NCBI GenBank assembly: GCA_903854995.1
Contig: CAINXS010000044.1
Location: 1 to 32,486, forward strand
Direction: 5' to 3'
Source of the DNA: Candidatus Moraniibacteriota bacterium
GTDB taxonomy: Bacteria > Patescibacteriota > Minisyncoccia > Moranbacterales > UBA1568
Length of the DNA: 32,486 bases
The translations under genes and the position numbers were made by a program. The notes beneath the pieces are model-generated. The model did no database searches and was not told where the DNA came from. It saw nothing but the letters and a program-made list of their open reading frames with translations. Every line of letters begins with the position of its first letter. Positions within the stretch are counted from its first letter, which is position 1. Positions 17,069-26,199 of the stretch are shown one piece after another.

Positions 17069-17165
17069 ACTCACAACTTACAACCGACGACTATCAACAA
17101 AAACGTATCGATATACATACAATGACAGCCGAACGTCGTAAGTTGTCAGTCATCAGTAGTCAGTT
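17069..17165. repeat. Inverted pair of degenerate 7-bp arrays between the 163-aa ORF and htpX
   Basis: ACTCACA ACTTACA ACCGACG ACTATCA (17069-17096); CGTAAGT TGTCAGT CATCAGT AGTCAGT (17137-17164); ACAACTTAC/GTAAGTTGT inverted repeat. Confidence 0.65.
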
Positions 17166-18055
17166 GCATGTTCACCAAGAAGTGCCGCGATTCGCTCTTC
17201 GATCGGAGGATGGGTCATAAAAAGTTTCGCTCCCTTCCCTCCCTTGAACGGATTGGCGATATAGAGGTGTGCCGTGGCACGATTTGCCGCTTCAAGCGGT
17301 TCCGGATCCGCGGAAATCTTCCGTAATGCGGAGGCAAGACCTTCCGGATAGCGGGTCAGAAGAACTCCCGAGGCGTCAGCGACGAATTCGCGCTTACGTG
17401 ATATGGCCAGCTGTATGAGTGTCGCGGCAAGCGGGGCCAAAATGGACAGAATGATCGCTAGGACAAAGAATATCACCTGGAGCTGGCCATTTCCGTTGTC
17501 ATCGTCGCGATCCCGCCCGAACCAGAGCGAATTTCGAAACCAGTCCGCAAGAAGTGCGACGAAGCCGACCAAAATGACGACAACCGTCGAAATGAGCGTG
17601 TCCCGATTACCTATATGGGAGAGTTCATGAGCAGCCACGCCCTCGACCTCGGCTTTTTCAAGCCTTGAAAGGATGCCCGTCGTGAAACAGATCACCCCAT
17701 GTTCCGGATCGCGGCCGGTCGCGAACGCATTCATCGCCGTATCGTCGATGACATAGATCCGTGGCATGGGAAGCCCGGCCGTGATGGACAAGTTTTCCAC
17801 GACCCGAAACAACTCCTTATCGTCTTCGGGACCGATCTGCCTCGCGCCGCTCATGGAAAGCACGATCTTGTCGCTCCACCAGTATGAGCCGAAACTCATG
17901 ATGACCGAGAAAAGGACCGCTATCGGAAGGATACTCGGCATATCGAGTGCCTGCGCGAACACATATCCCGCGCCGATTACGATGACGAGAAATCCGGTAA
18001 GATAGACCCAGGTGAGACGACTGTTCCGATCGAAGCTGGTATAAATGGATGGCAT
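17153..18055 (-). CDS. htpX: Protease HtpX, M48 family
   Basis: VEGVAAHELSHIGNRDTLIST (HExxH), RKREFVADASGVLLTRYPEGLASALRKI, LFMTHPPIEERIAAL. Confidence 0.96.
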   Translation of the reverse strand: MPSIYTSFDRNSRLTWVYLTGFLVIVIGAGYVFAQALDMPSILPIAVLFSVIMSFGSYWWSDKIVLSMSGARQIGPEDDKELFRVVENLSITAGLPMPRIYVIDDTAMNAFATGRDPEHGVICFTTGILSRLEKAEVEGVAAHELSHIGNRDTLISTVVVILVGFVALLADWFRNSLWFGRDRDDDNGNGQLQVIFFVLAIILSILAPLAATLIQLAISRKREFVADASGVLLTRYPEGLASALRKISADPEPLEAANRATAHLYIANPFKGGKGAKLFMTHPPIEERIAALLGEHATDY

Positions 18056-18145
18056 ACGTGCGAAATAGGTGAAGAATAGGAAAAGAGGCGGGTAGTCGCC
18101 TCTTCTTTATACTCGAAAATGAGAGTATTTTCCAGGGTGAAGCCC

Positions 18146-18700
18146 TTAGAATGCGACCTCGACCGGCTTCTTTGCCGCCTCTTCATCGAGCTCGAAGAAG
18201 TCCCGCTTCGGAAAACCGAGTCCCGATGCGACCAGATTCGTCGGGAATGACTGTATCTGCGTGTTGAAATCCCTAACATTCGCATTGTAAAAGCGGCGGG
18301 CGGACTGAATCTTGTTTTCCGTATCGGACAGCTCACGCTGCAATTCGAGAAAGTTCTGATTCGCCTTGAGATCGGGATAGTTCTCCGCGACCGCGAACAG
18401 GCTTTTCAGCGTGCCGGCAAGAGCGTTCTCCGCTTCCGCTTTCTCCTGCTGACTCCCGGCGTCCATCGCGCGAGTCCGTGCCTCGGTCACCTTCTCGAAT
18501 ACCCCGCTTTCATGAGCGGCATACCCCTTCACCGTGTTCACGAGATTCGGAATCAAGTCGTACCGGCGCTTGAGCTGCACATCGATATCGCTCCATGACT
18601 CGTCGGTCCGGTTCTTGAGCGTGACCAGACGGTTATAAACGACTACCCCCCACAACACGACAACAATAGCAACGATGGCAAATATGATCATATGGTTCAT
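18146..18700 (-). CDS. lemA: LemA family protein
   Basis: YNRLVTLKNRTDESWSDIDVQLKRRYDLIPNLVNTVKGYAAHESGVFEKVTEARTRAM; RRFYNANVRDFNTQIQSFPTNLVA. Confidence 0.96.
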   Translation of the reverse strand: MNHMIIFAIVAIVVVLWGVVVYNRLVTLKNRTDESWSDIDVQLKRRYDLIPNLVNTVKGYAAHESGVFEKVTEARTRAMDAGSQQEKAEAENALAGTLKSLFAVAENYPDLKANQNFLELQRELSDTENKIQSARRFYNANVRDFNTQIQSFPTNLVASGLGFPKRDFFELDEEAAKKPVEVAF

Positions 18701-18822
18701 GTATCGGATAACCCCACGGGTACAGTATACCAGGGAAACGCAATGGGTCCAATTTCAGAAAGAAGTCTTCAAATTTATGAAAACCGTCTATAATAAGAAA
18801 GTTATAAGTCACATTTAGATTT

Positions 18823-20499
18823 ATGAGCAACAAATCAACCCTTCGTCGAGCGCTAAAACGACTCAATAAGGCAATTACCGATCTTTTTGAGGCGATAGAA
18901 GCGGCGCCCCTCACCCTCGGAGGTTTTGCGACGGCGTTCTTCGCCATCATTATCGTCCGAATCCTGATCGAGCTCGGGACGAATCTTTTCGGCTCTGAGC
19001 CGCTGAACTACATGCTCTACGAGTTCTCACATACGTTTTTGTTCTTTCTCTTCGCGTTCCTCCTTTTCTTACCTGTCGCGCGACTTGCCGGAGCCACATC
19101 ATGGTCTCGCGCCACGAATCTGCTCCTCGCCGGATTTCTCATCATCTGGACACCGCCGATTATCGACAAGATGATTTTCGGCGACCAGGCGTTCTGGAGC
19201 TTCTACCAGCTCGACGGACTTTCGGGACTTTTCTCCGGTTTTTTTCACTTTTTCGGAGGCAGACCGGACATAGGAATTACATACGGGGTCCGGTTCGAAG
19301 TCGCCGCCATGAGCATCGCTCTCGGTCTGTATTCGTTATTCCGCACCCGTAAACCGCTCCGCTCCGTCGGAATCGTCTTCTTGTCGTATCTCGTGTTCTA
19401 CATTCTCGGCACGTTTCCCTCCTATATCGCGATCGGCGCCCTGGCTTCCCGGCAGGGACTGTTCCACGTCACGGGCGCGGATATCGCCGGGTACATGCTC
19501 TCCACCAAAAAGTTTTTCGGGATGGAGATGGCAGATCCCCGAATGTCGCTCGGCTATCGCATGAGTCTCGTATACGCCATTTTGTCAGTTCTTTCCGTCG
19601 GCATACTCCTTTTTCATTCGTTCAGAAAGACATTCCTCGCCCTCCTCGGAAACGTACGATGGCCACAGGTCTTCTGGCATGGAGGCCTCCTCCTTCTCGG
19701 CGGATGCCTCGCCATGATCTATGCCGGTGCGGAACCCGACTTCAGACTCTTCGAAATCCTTTCCGTCATCGTCATGGTCATAGCCGTCGAAAGCGCGTGG
19801 CTTGCCTCCGTGATCGGCAACGACCTGACGGACCGCCATATCGACGCGATTACCAATCCGTCCCGCCCGTTGCCGGTTCGCTCCATATCGGAGTACCGAT
19901 ACCGTCATATTGGAATACTGTTCTTTTTCACCTCCATCCTGTTTTCCTCGATTGTCAGCATTAAAAGCATGCTGTTCCTCCTGGCCTATCAGGCGATTGC
20001 ATGGATATACTCCATGCCCCCACTCCGTCTCAAGCGGATACCTGTCGTCGCGACGGCGCTCTCGGCGGCGGCAGGAATCGCCGTCATGCTTGCCGGCTAC
20101 TCCGTCATCGCACCTGTTCCCACGATCAGCCCGGTTCCGCTTCCTCTGCTCGCGTTCCTTTTCGTCTGTTATGCGGCCACCATACCGCTCAAAGACTTCA
20201 AAGACATGAAGGGAGACAGACAAAACGGGGTATTCACCATTCCCGTCATACTCGGCGAAGAAAAAGCCCGGCTTTTTCTCGGCAGCGTCCTATTCGCATG
20301 CTATGTCGGCAGCCCAATCGCGCTGCATGATGCCGGCCTGTTCTTACCGGCCTTTCTCTTCGGATCACTCGCGTTCATGAGTATTCGGCGCGCGGGGAAA
20401 AAGAGTTCCCGTTGGGGTTCTTTCCGCTCACTTCCGGCATGGAATATGCTTTTCATCGCCCTGTACGGCATCTGCGTCGCACTCATCCTTCTTTCGTGA
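18823..20499 (+). CDS. N-terminal multi-TM domain fused to UbiA-superfamily prenyltransferase domain (558 aa)
   Basis: C-terminal half has GNDLTDRHIDAITNPSRPLP and KDFKDMKGDRQNGVFTIPVILGEEKA, the two Asp-rich UbiA motifs; about 270 residues of extra TM segments precede them. Confidence 0.85.
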   Translation: MSNKSTLRRALKRLNKAITDLFEAIEAAPLTLGGFATAFFAIIIVRILIELGTNLFGSEPLNYMLYEFSHTFLFFLFAFLLFLPVARLAGATSWSRATNLLLAGFLIIWTPPIIDKMIFGDQAFWSFYQLDGLSGLFSGFFHFFGGRPDIGITYGVRFEVAAMSIALGLYSLFRTRKPLRSVGIVFLSYLVFYILGTFPSYIAIGALASRQGLFHVTGADIAGYMLSTKKFFGMEMADPRMSLGYRMSLVYAILSVLSVGILLFHSFRKTFLALLGNVRWPQVFWHGGLLLLGGCLAMIYAGAEPDFRLFEILSVIVMVIAVESAWLASVIGNDLTDRHIDAITNPSRPLPVRSISEYRYRHIGILFFFTSILFSSIVSIKSMLFLLAYQAIAWIYSMPPLRLKRIPVVATALSAAAGIAVMLAGYSVIAPVPTISPVPLPLLAFLFVCYAATIPLKDFKDMKGDRQNGVFTIPVILGEEKARLFLGSVLFACYVGSPIALHDAGLFLPAFLFGSLAFMSIRRAGKKSSRWGSFRSLPAWNMLFIALYGICVALILLS

Positions 20500-20527
20500 A
20501 GGACAAAACGATAGGCGTATCGACCGC

Positions 20528-20553
20528 AAAAGCCGGCTCAGGCCGGCTTTTTT
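20528..20553 (+). terminator. Intrinsic terminator after the UbiA-fusion gene
   Basis: AAAAGCCGGctcagGCCGGCTTTTTT. Confidence 0.85.
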
Positions 20554-20583
20554 ACTGAGGTTTTTTCGACGGTCCGCCGGATG

Positions 20584-21405
20584 TCAATTTCCGGTTTCGT
20601 TCCGCATAGCCTCGACCTCCTCTGAAAGCGCGATCCAGTTCTCGACCGACAGTTCTTGCGCACGGACCAGGCGACCAAGCCCGATTCCGACGATCATTTC
20701 TTCGGCTTGTTTCCGCTCGATATGAAAAGCGGATGACAGATTGTTCGCGAGGGTCTTTCTCCTCGCGGCGAATCCGGCTCTCGCCGTGCGGAAAAGAATC
20801 CTATCCGTATCCTTCGAATACGGACGTTTTGGAACGAGCCTGATCACCGCGCTGTCAACCTTCGGCTCGGGAATGAAGGCGGATCGAGGCACAAACCGTT
20901 CCTTCGAAACGTCGGCGTAGTACTGTGCCATAAGCGAGAGGAGACTCATGTCGCCTGGCGCCGCGGAAAGTCGATCGGCTACCTCTTCTTGCACCATGAG
21001 CACCATCCTCTCCGGACGTATCGCCAAAGACAAGAGGAGACGGATGATCGGAGCGGTTATGTAATAGGGGATATTCGCGATGATCTTGTACTTTCCATCC
21101 TCGAAACCGGCGTCGCGAAGATAGGTGCCGAGATCCATGTCGAGGATATTCGCTTCCAATAAAGACAAGCCCTTGGATTCGCGAAAGGTCTCTCCGAGAC
21201 GGACGACCATGTCGTGATCGATCTCAACGGCGATCACGGATGCCACGCGTGCGAGCAGATGAGATGTGAGAGCACCCGTTCCCGGACCTATCTCAAGCAC
21301 CCGATCTTCCGATCCGAGGTCCGCGATTTCCAAAATCCCGTCGATGATGTCGGCATCGCGGAGGAAGTTCTGTCCGAGTGATTTTTTCGCCTTCACTTGT
21401 TCCAT
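20584..21405 (-). CDS. rsmA: 16S rRNA (adenine1518-N6/1519-N6)-dimethyltransferase
   Basis: KKSLGQNFLRDADIIDGILEIADLGSEDRVLEIGPGTGALTSHLL; KIIANIPYYITAPII (NIPY motif). Confidence 0.97.
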   Translation of the reverse strand: MEQVKAKKSLGQNFLRDADIIDGILEIADLGSEDRVLEIGPGTGALTSHLLARVASVIAVEIDHDMVVRLGETFRESKGLSLLEANILDMDLGTYLRDAGFEDGKYKIIANIPYYITAPIIRLLLSLAIRPERMVLMVQEEVADRLSAAPGDMSLLSLMAQYYADVSKERFVPRSAFIPEPKVDSAVIRLVPKRPYSKDTDRILFRTARAGFAARRKTLANNLSSAFHIERKQAEEMIVGIGLGRLVRAQELSVENWIALSEEVEAMRNETGN

Positions 21406-21513
21406 ATCTGTAGTATATATTGTGCCGAATCTTCATGGGATGAAACAAACGGAAGGTGAATGTGATACGAATATTTACGTTCTTATTTTTTTCACTTTTC
21501 TTTTCGTTTCCCG

Positions 21514-22458
21514 CTAGTTCAGTACCGGCTCCACTTTCACATCGATGACCCCCGCCCCGAGTGATGCTATCTCCTCAAAGGCTACCTTGTCCAGATCGAT
21601 AATCCTTCCTTTTCCGTACGGACCCCTGTCATTGATGACGACAATGACCGACTTTCCGTTCGCCGGATTCGTGACCCTGGCATAACTGCCCAGGGGCAAG
21701 GAAAGGCTTGCCGCCGCACGCTTTCCGGTATACGAATACCACGTTCCCATCCCTCGGACCGCTTTCCCTGTTTTGACATACGTCCCCTGCACGACGATCT
21801 CCGTAACCGGTTCCTTGGTCACCTCGCTGCCCAGCAGCTTTCGGGCGACTTCCTTGCCATCATGATAGCTCACACGATACCGATAGGTGCGCACCCCGTA
21901 TTCCCCCTTTTGTTCGGTCGTCTTCTTCCTCCAGCTCAGCGTATCATCTTCCTTGGTTTTCGTCTCGAACGCGATTTTCTTTTCGGAAGATTCCTCCCGG
22001 ATCTCGACACGCGTGACAGCAATCTTCGTAGTACGGGAAAGGAGTGATTCGCGGGCCGGAAAAACAAGATCCTCGTCACGCAACGAGATATTCGCCTCCG
22101 CAAGAGCCTCACCGACGATCCGCATATCCGTCGAAATGTCCCTCGTCGTCCCATCCGATGTGACATGAATGGTCTTCCGCCGGAAAATTGTCACCGTCAT
22201 TCCCGATGAAAGCGACGTCTCTCGGGTAGGGATGACGGTATCATCCGGCGAAATATCGCGAACCGCGGCATCGACGATATCTCCGACCACTCCCTCGTCG
22301 ACCTGCTCGATCGGCAAAGGAAACCCGTCAATCACGATTGTCACGTTCTTCGGACGGGACGCATCATAGATCCTTTTCTTCTCATGAAACAGCAGGAAAA
22401 CGGCGCTTATTGCGCCCCCTACGAGCAAAACAGCGATGAAATACGTGCGCCTGGCCAT
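21514..22458 (-). CDS. Ubiquitin-like/G5-domain protein with C-terminal RlpA-like double-psi beta-barrel
   Basis: N-terminal TM, DUF348-like repeats, G5-like VTKEPVTEIVVQGTYVKTG, then GMGTWYSYTGKRAAASLSLPLGSYARVTNPANGKSVIVVINDRGPYGKGRIIDLDKVAFEEI. Confidence 0.88.
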   Translation of the reverse strand: MARRTYFIAVLLVGGAISAVFLLFHEKKRIYDASRPKNVTIVIDGFPLPIEQVDEGVVGDIVDAAVRDISPDDTVIPTRETSLSSGMTVTIFRRKTIHVTSDGTTRDISTDMRIVGEALAEANISLRDEDLVFPARESLLSRTTKIAVTRVEIREESSEKKIAFETKTKEDDTLSWRKKTTEQKGEYGVRTYRYRVSYHDGKEVARKLLGSEVTKEPVTEIVVQGTYVKTGKAVRGMGTWYSYTGKRAAASLSLPLGSYARVTNPANGKSVIVVINDRGPYGKGRIIDLDKVAFEEIASLGAGVIDVKVEPVLN

Positions 22459-22500
22459 ACGTTCTTCAGAGTAATCGAAAAGCAGGCGAAAGAAAAGCAC

Positions 22501-22800
22501 TCACGATGGAGTGCCTTTCGAACCGTTCGGTTTGTAGCGGACGACCTGATACACGAGCACATACGCGACCAGAGCTCCTGCCGCCTGTGACAGCCCGAGG
22601 TAGTAATCGGGTAACGGTTTTGTCCAGGCATATCCGGCCCACAGGGAGTAAGCCAGCGCTCCGACATACGGAATAGACGGAGAAAATCCTTCCGTGCTTT
22701 TCCGCTTGTAATTCTTCCAGGCCTGCAAAACCAGGCTGCCGACGACCGCAAATGAAACAAGTGCGGCAAGTATCCCAAGCGTGTTATTAAGGCTCTGCAC
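22501..22800 (-). CDS. SemiSWEET/PQ-loop small transporter
   Basis: 99 aa, three TM; LGILAALVSFAVVGSLVLQAWKNYKRKSTEGFSPSIPYVGALAYSLWAGYAW...LSQAAGALVAYVLVYQ. Confidence 0.8.
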   Translation of the reverse strand: MQSLNNTLGILAALVSFAVVGSLVLQAWKNYKRKSTEGFSPSIPYVGALAYSLWAGYAWTKPLPDYYLGLSQAAGALVAYVLVYQVVRYKPNGSKGTPS

Positions 22801-22895
22801 CTTTCCCTCCCCTTTTATGCGTTTAAAGAAAGAAACATGATTCTAATCCGTGAAGACCGTATCGTCAAGCCGCCGACATTTACCCGGGAGTTTTT

Positions 22896-24419
22896 TCACT
22901 CGCTCCGGAACCGATACTGCAACGCCTCCGCGACGTGGCTCATCGAAATGTCGTCCGATCCGGCGAGATCGGCGATCGTCCGGGAGACCTTCAGGATACG
23001 ATGGTAGCTTCTGGCGGATAATTTCAACTCTGAAACGGCTCCGCGAAGCAACTGTTTCGAATCCTCATCAAGTCTGCAGTACTCCCGTATCATCTCCGGA
23101 CCCATCTCGCTGTTGGTGTGGATCGACTTGCCCTCGAAACGACGCTCCTGCCTCGCTCTGGCAGCCTCCACCCTTTCCCGAATATCCGCACTTGATTCTC
23201 CCCGTCCTGCCTCCTCAAGCTTTTCTATTTTCGGCCGCGGAACGGAGACCTGAAGGTCGATACGATCGAGTATCGGACCCGAGATCTTTTCCTTATATCG
23301 GAGCACGTGAAAAGGCGAACAAGAGCACATGCGTTCCGGATCCCCGGCATACCCGCACGGACACGGATTCATGGCCGCAACCAAGGTAAAACGAGCAGGA
23401 AACGTACTTGTTCCCTTGATACGTGAAACCGACACATGACCGTCCTCGAGCGGTTGACGGAGATTTTCAAGCACGGACTTCGGGAACTCCGCGAATTCGT
23501 CGAGAAACAGCACGCCACGATGCGCCAGACTCACTTCCCCCGGCCGCGGAACGGTTCCGCCGCCGACAAGCGAAATCGCCGATGCGCTATGGTGCGGCGA
23601 TCGGAACGGACGACGACGTACGAGAGACTTTTCCGCCGACAGCTTTCCGGCGACCGAAAAAATCTTGGTCACTTCCAGGCTTTCCGAAAGGGACAATGCG
23701 GGAAGGATGGTCGGAAGAGCTCGTGCAAGCAATGTCTTTCCCGATCCCGGCGGGCCGACCAAAATCGCATTGTGACCCCCGGAAGCCACGATTTCAAGCG
23801 CGCGCTTCGCATGCTCCTGACCGCGCACCTCCGACATATCGAGAACGTCCTTCGAGTCTTCGACAAACGGCGTCTCTTCGGACACGAAGGCCTCGATACG
23901 CTCGCGACCCAACAGATGGGACACGAGTGAAAAGAGATTCCGTACGGGATAGACGGTTATGCCCGGAATAAGCGACGCCTCCGCCGCATTCTCCGCGGGT
24001 ACGTACAACTCCGGGAAACCGGCGTCACGTGCCAATACGGCCGCCGAAATCACACCGTTTACGCGTCGTACGGCGCCATCGAGCGCGAGCTCCCCAAGAA
24101 ACAGCTTTCCCGCGGGTTCGAAGTCCAACTGTCCGGTCGCGCGCAAGTAGCCGAGCGCTATCGGAAGATCGTACACGGGGCCCTGCTTTGGAAGATCGGC
24201 CGGCGCCAGATTGACGGTGATGCGACCATTCTGGTGCGGCGGCTTAAAGCCGCTGTTCTTGATCGAAGAACTGACGCGCTCACGGGATTCCTTCACCGAG
24301 GTGTCCGGAAGCCCGACGAGCGTAAACGCATGCAATCCCTGATTCAGGACATCCACTTCGGCCTCGACCGTCACCCCGTCTAGGCCGACCGTGGCGACGG
24401 AAAATATTCGTGCAGGCAT
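22896..24419 (-). CDS. comM: YifB-family Mg-chelatase-like AAA ATPase (ComM)
   Basis: GLDGVTVEAEVDVLNQGLHAFTLVGLPDTSVKESRERVSSSIKNSGF; GPPGSGKTLLARALPTILP; HHSASAISLVGGGTVPRPGEVSLAHRGVLFLDEFAEF. Confidence 0.96.
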   Translation of the reverse strand: MPARIFSVATVGLDGVTVEAEVDVLNQGLHAFTLVGLPDTSVKESRERVSSSIKNSGFKPPHQNGRITVNLAPADLPKQGPVYDLPIALGYLRATGQLDFEPAGKLFLGELALDGAVRRVNGVISAAVLARDAGFPELYVPAENAAEASLIPGITVYPVRNLFSLVSHLLGRERIEAFVSEETPFVEDSKDVLDMSEVRGQEHAKRALEIVASGGHNAILVGPPGSGKTLLARALPTILPALSLSESLEVTKIFSVAGKLSAEKSLVRRRPFRSPHHSASAISLVGGGTVPRPGEVSLAHRGVLFLDEFAEFPKSVLENLRQPLEDGHVSVSRIKGTSTFPARFTLVAAMNPCPCGYAGDPERMCSCSPFHVLRYKEKISGPILDRIDLQVSVPRPKIEKLEEAGRGESSADIRERVEAARARQERRFEGKSIHTNSEMGPEMIREYCRLDEDSKQLLRGAVSELKLSARSYHRILKVSRTIADLAGSDDISMSHVAEALQYRFRSE

Positions 24420-24446
24420 ATTGATTCGATAGGTGCTTCAACTATA

Positions 24447-24872
24447 TCACACGTGTCCGTCGGAACGACGGACACCTGCAAAGCATAGCGCCAGTACCGC
24501 ACCCGCGGTAATCATAATGTCAGCCAAATTGAATGCGGGAAACCATGGTACGATCGTATAATCACGCACGCAACCGAGCAGTGCCCTATCCAGAAGATTG
24601 CCCGTCCCTCCGGCCAAAATCACGATAAGAACGATACGTGACGACATCGACCTGTTTCGAACGAAGGCGGTGACGAGTCCAGCCAACGCAAAAATCACCA
24701 AGACGGTCATCATTCCGATACCGAGTCGCCACCCCCATGGACCGTCCGGATTACAATAGGCGCGAGAAGAATCTTCGAACAAGCTCTTCACTGTCAGGTC
24801 CGTAAACAACAAAGCCGCGAACAATAACATTTCGCGGCCTTTCCAGAAAATATTTTCGAAACGAGGAGACAT
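24447..24872 (-). CDS. lspA: Lipoprotein signal peptidase (signal peptidase II)
   Basis: GGTGNLLDRALLGCVRDYTIVPWFPAFNLADIMITAG contains both catalytic Asp motifs (GNLxDR, FNxAD). Confidence 0.9.
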   Translation of the reverse strand: MSPRFENIFWKGREMLLFAALLFTDLTVKSLFEDSSRAYCNPDGPWGWRLGIGMMTVLVIFALAGLVTAFVRNRSMSSRIVLIVILAGGTGNLLDRALLGCVRDYTIVPWFPAFNLADIMITAGAVLALCFAGVRRSDGHV

Positions 24873-24876
24873 CCCC

Positions 24877-25236
24877 TTATTTCTTCAAACAGGCCATGCA
24901 TTCCTTCGCTGCCGGATATGCCCGAAGTCTGCCCTCTTCGATATCGGCACCGCAACAGACACATAAGCCGTACGTGCCGGCATCAATCCTTGAAAGGGCC
25001 TCGTTCACCTCGGACAGCTGGCCTTCCAGATTCTCCTCAAGAGCGATATTATCCGCGTATTGCTCGACTTCGGTCGCATTGTCATCTCGATCGGTCCCGA
25101 TTTCCTCAAAACGGGTCTCATAATCACCTGGAATATCCGTCTTATCCGCAAATCGGGCAAGCTCCATCTCCATCCGGGACTTCTCCGACAAAAGAGCCTT
25201 CTTCATCTCCTCCAGGAATTCGCTGCTGACGGTCAT
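24877..25236 (-). CDS. DksA/TraR-type zinc-finger protein
   Basis: ALSRIDAGTYGLCVCCGADIEEGRLRAYPAAKECMACLKK. Start taken at MTVSSEF. Confidence 0.92.
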   Translation of the reverse strand: MTVSSEFLEEMKKALLSEKSRMEMELARFADKTDIPGDYETRFEEIGTDRDDNATEVEQYADNIALEENLEGQLSEVNEALSRIDAGTYGLCVCCGADIEEGRLRAYPAAKECMACLKK

Positions 25237-25355
25237 ATGTTTGAACACAGGATTATACGAGTCAATTGTACGACGAAGGCAGGTGAAAGTAAAGTCACGC
25301 AACGGCGTTTTGGCTTCATTTTAGCGATTTTTGTCGATTCCCCCGACATCGGGAT

Positions 25356-25754
25356 TCAAAGAAAAATGCTTTTGAAGTGGCGTATCTCACTTCCGCGTGG
25401 AGAGTCGCCATACACCACAAGTACGGCATCGAATCGGTACGGTGCCGAGACCACGGATTTTTCCCGGAGATATGCCGACGATATCCTTTCCAGTCTTTTC
25501 AGTTTTCCGAACGTTATGCTTTCCTCGGGAAGAACGGATGAGCGCTCCGATGCGGTCCGAGCTTTCACCTCGACGAACACGATCTCCTCACCGTCTTTGG
25601 CGACGATATCGATTTCGCCGAGCGCCTTTCCGACGGCATTCCTATAATTCCTATCAAGGATCTTGTACCCGAGCGACCGCAAGAAATACACAGCGTCATT
25701 CTCTCCGCGATTTCCGACAGGATTGTTGAGATGGAAGCGTCTCATAGCCTTCAT
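25356..25754 (-). CDS. yraN: YraN/UPF0102 family endonuclease-like protein
   Basis: GNRGENDAVYFLRSLGYKILDRNYRNAVGKALGEIDIVAKDGEEIVFVEVKAR. Confidence 0.95.
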   Translation of the reverse strand: MKAMRRFHLNNPVGNRGENDAVYFLRSLGYKILDRNYRNAVGKALGEIDIVAKDGEEIVFVEVKARTASERSSVLPEESITFGKLKRLERISSAYLREKSVVSAPYRFDAVLVVYGDSPRGSEIRHFKSIFL

Positions 25755-25790
25755 TCCGATAAGATATCCCCCTCACCACGTCTAAGCAAT

Positions 25791-25960
25791 AAAAAAACGC
25801 CCTTCAGGGCATCCGTCGACATCCGCTACCGCCCGACATCCCAATCAATTATAAGATTGTTGGTGTCGGGCGCTTCGTGCGCCCAATATATAAATAATGT
25901 GGCTGAAGCGCCCGACTGCATGTCCCAACATGCGATCCGGCTACTTAGCCCCGGGTGAGA
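25791..25960 (-). ncRNA. Candidate structured RNA/leader ending in a terminator, upstream of yraN
   Basis: GCATGT/ACATGC, GTCGGGCGCTTC/GAAGCGCCCGAC (12 bp), CGCCCGACA/TGTCGGGCG (9 bp), GGGCGC/GCGCCC, then GCCCTGAAGGGCGTTTTTTT on the reverse strand. Confidence 0.5.
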
Positions 25961-26199
25961 AGCATCGTAGTCCAATAAGATCTCATGTAGTTTGTGAACA
26001 TACATACCTTTTTGTGCCGTCTGTCTGACTGCTATGACGACTTCCTTTCACCGTTCTCTGGCATATAGCCTTTCTTGAAAGAACTGTTTTCTCTTTTTCT
26101 TTTTGTTTCAAACATGCCGATTATATTATTTTTCGGCTTGTTTATTTTTGTTTTGGTCCCCGGGTCAGATCCGAGGTTGTACCAGGAAGAGTTCAACCT

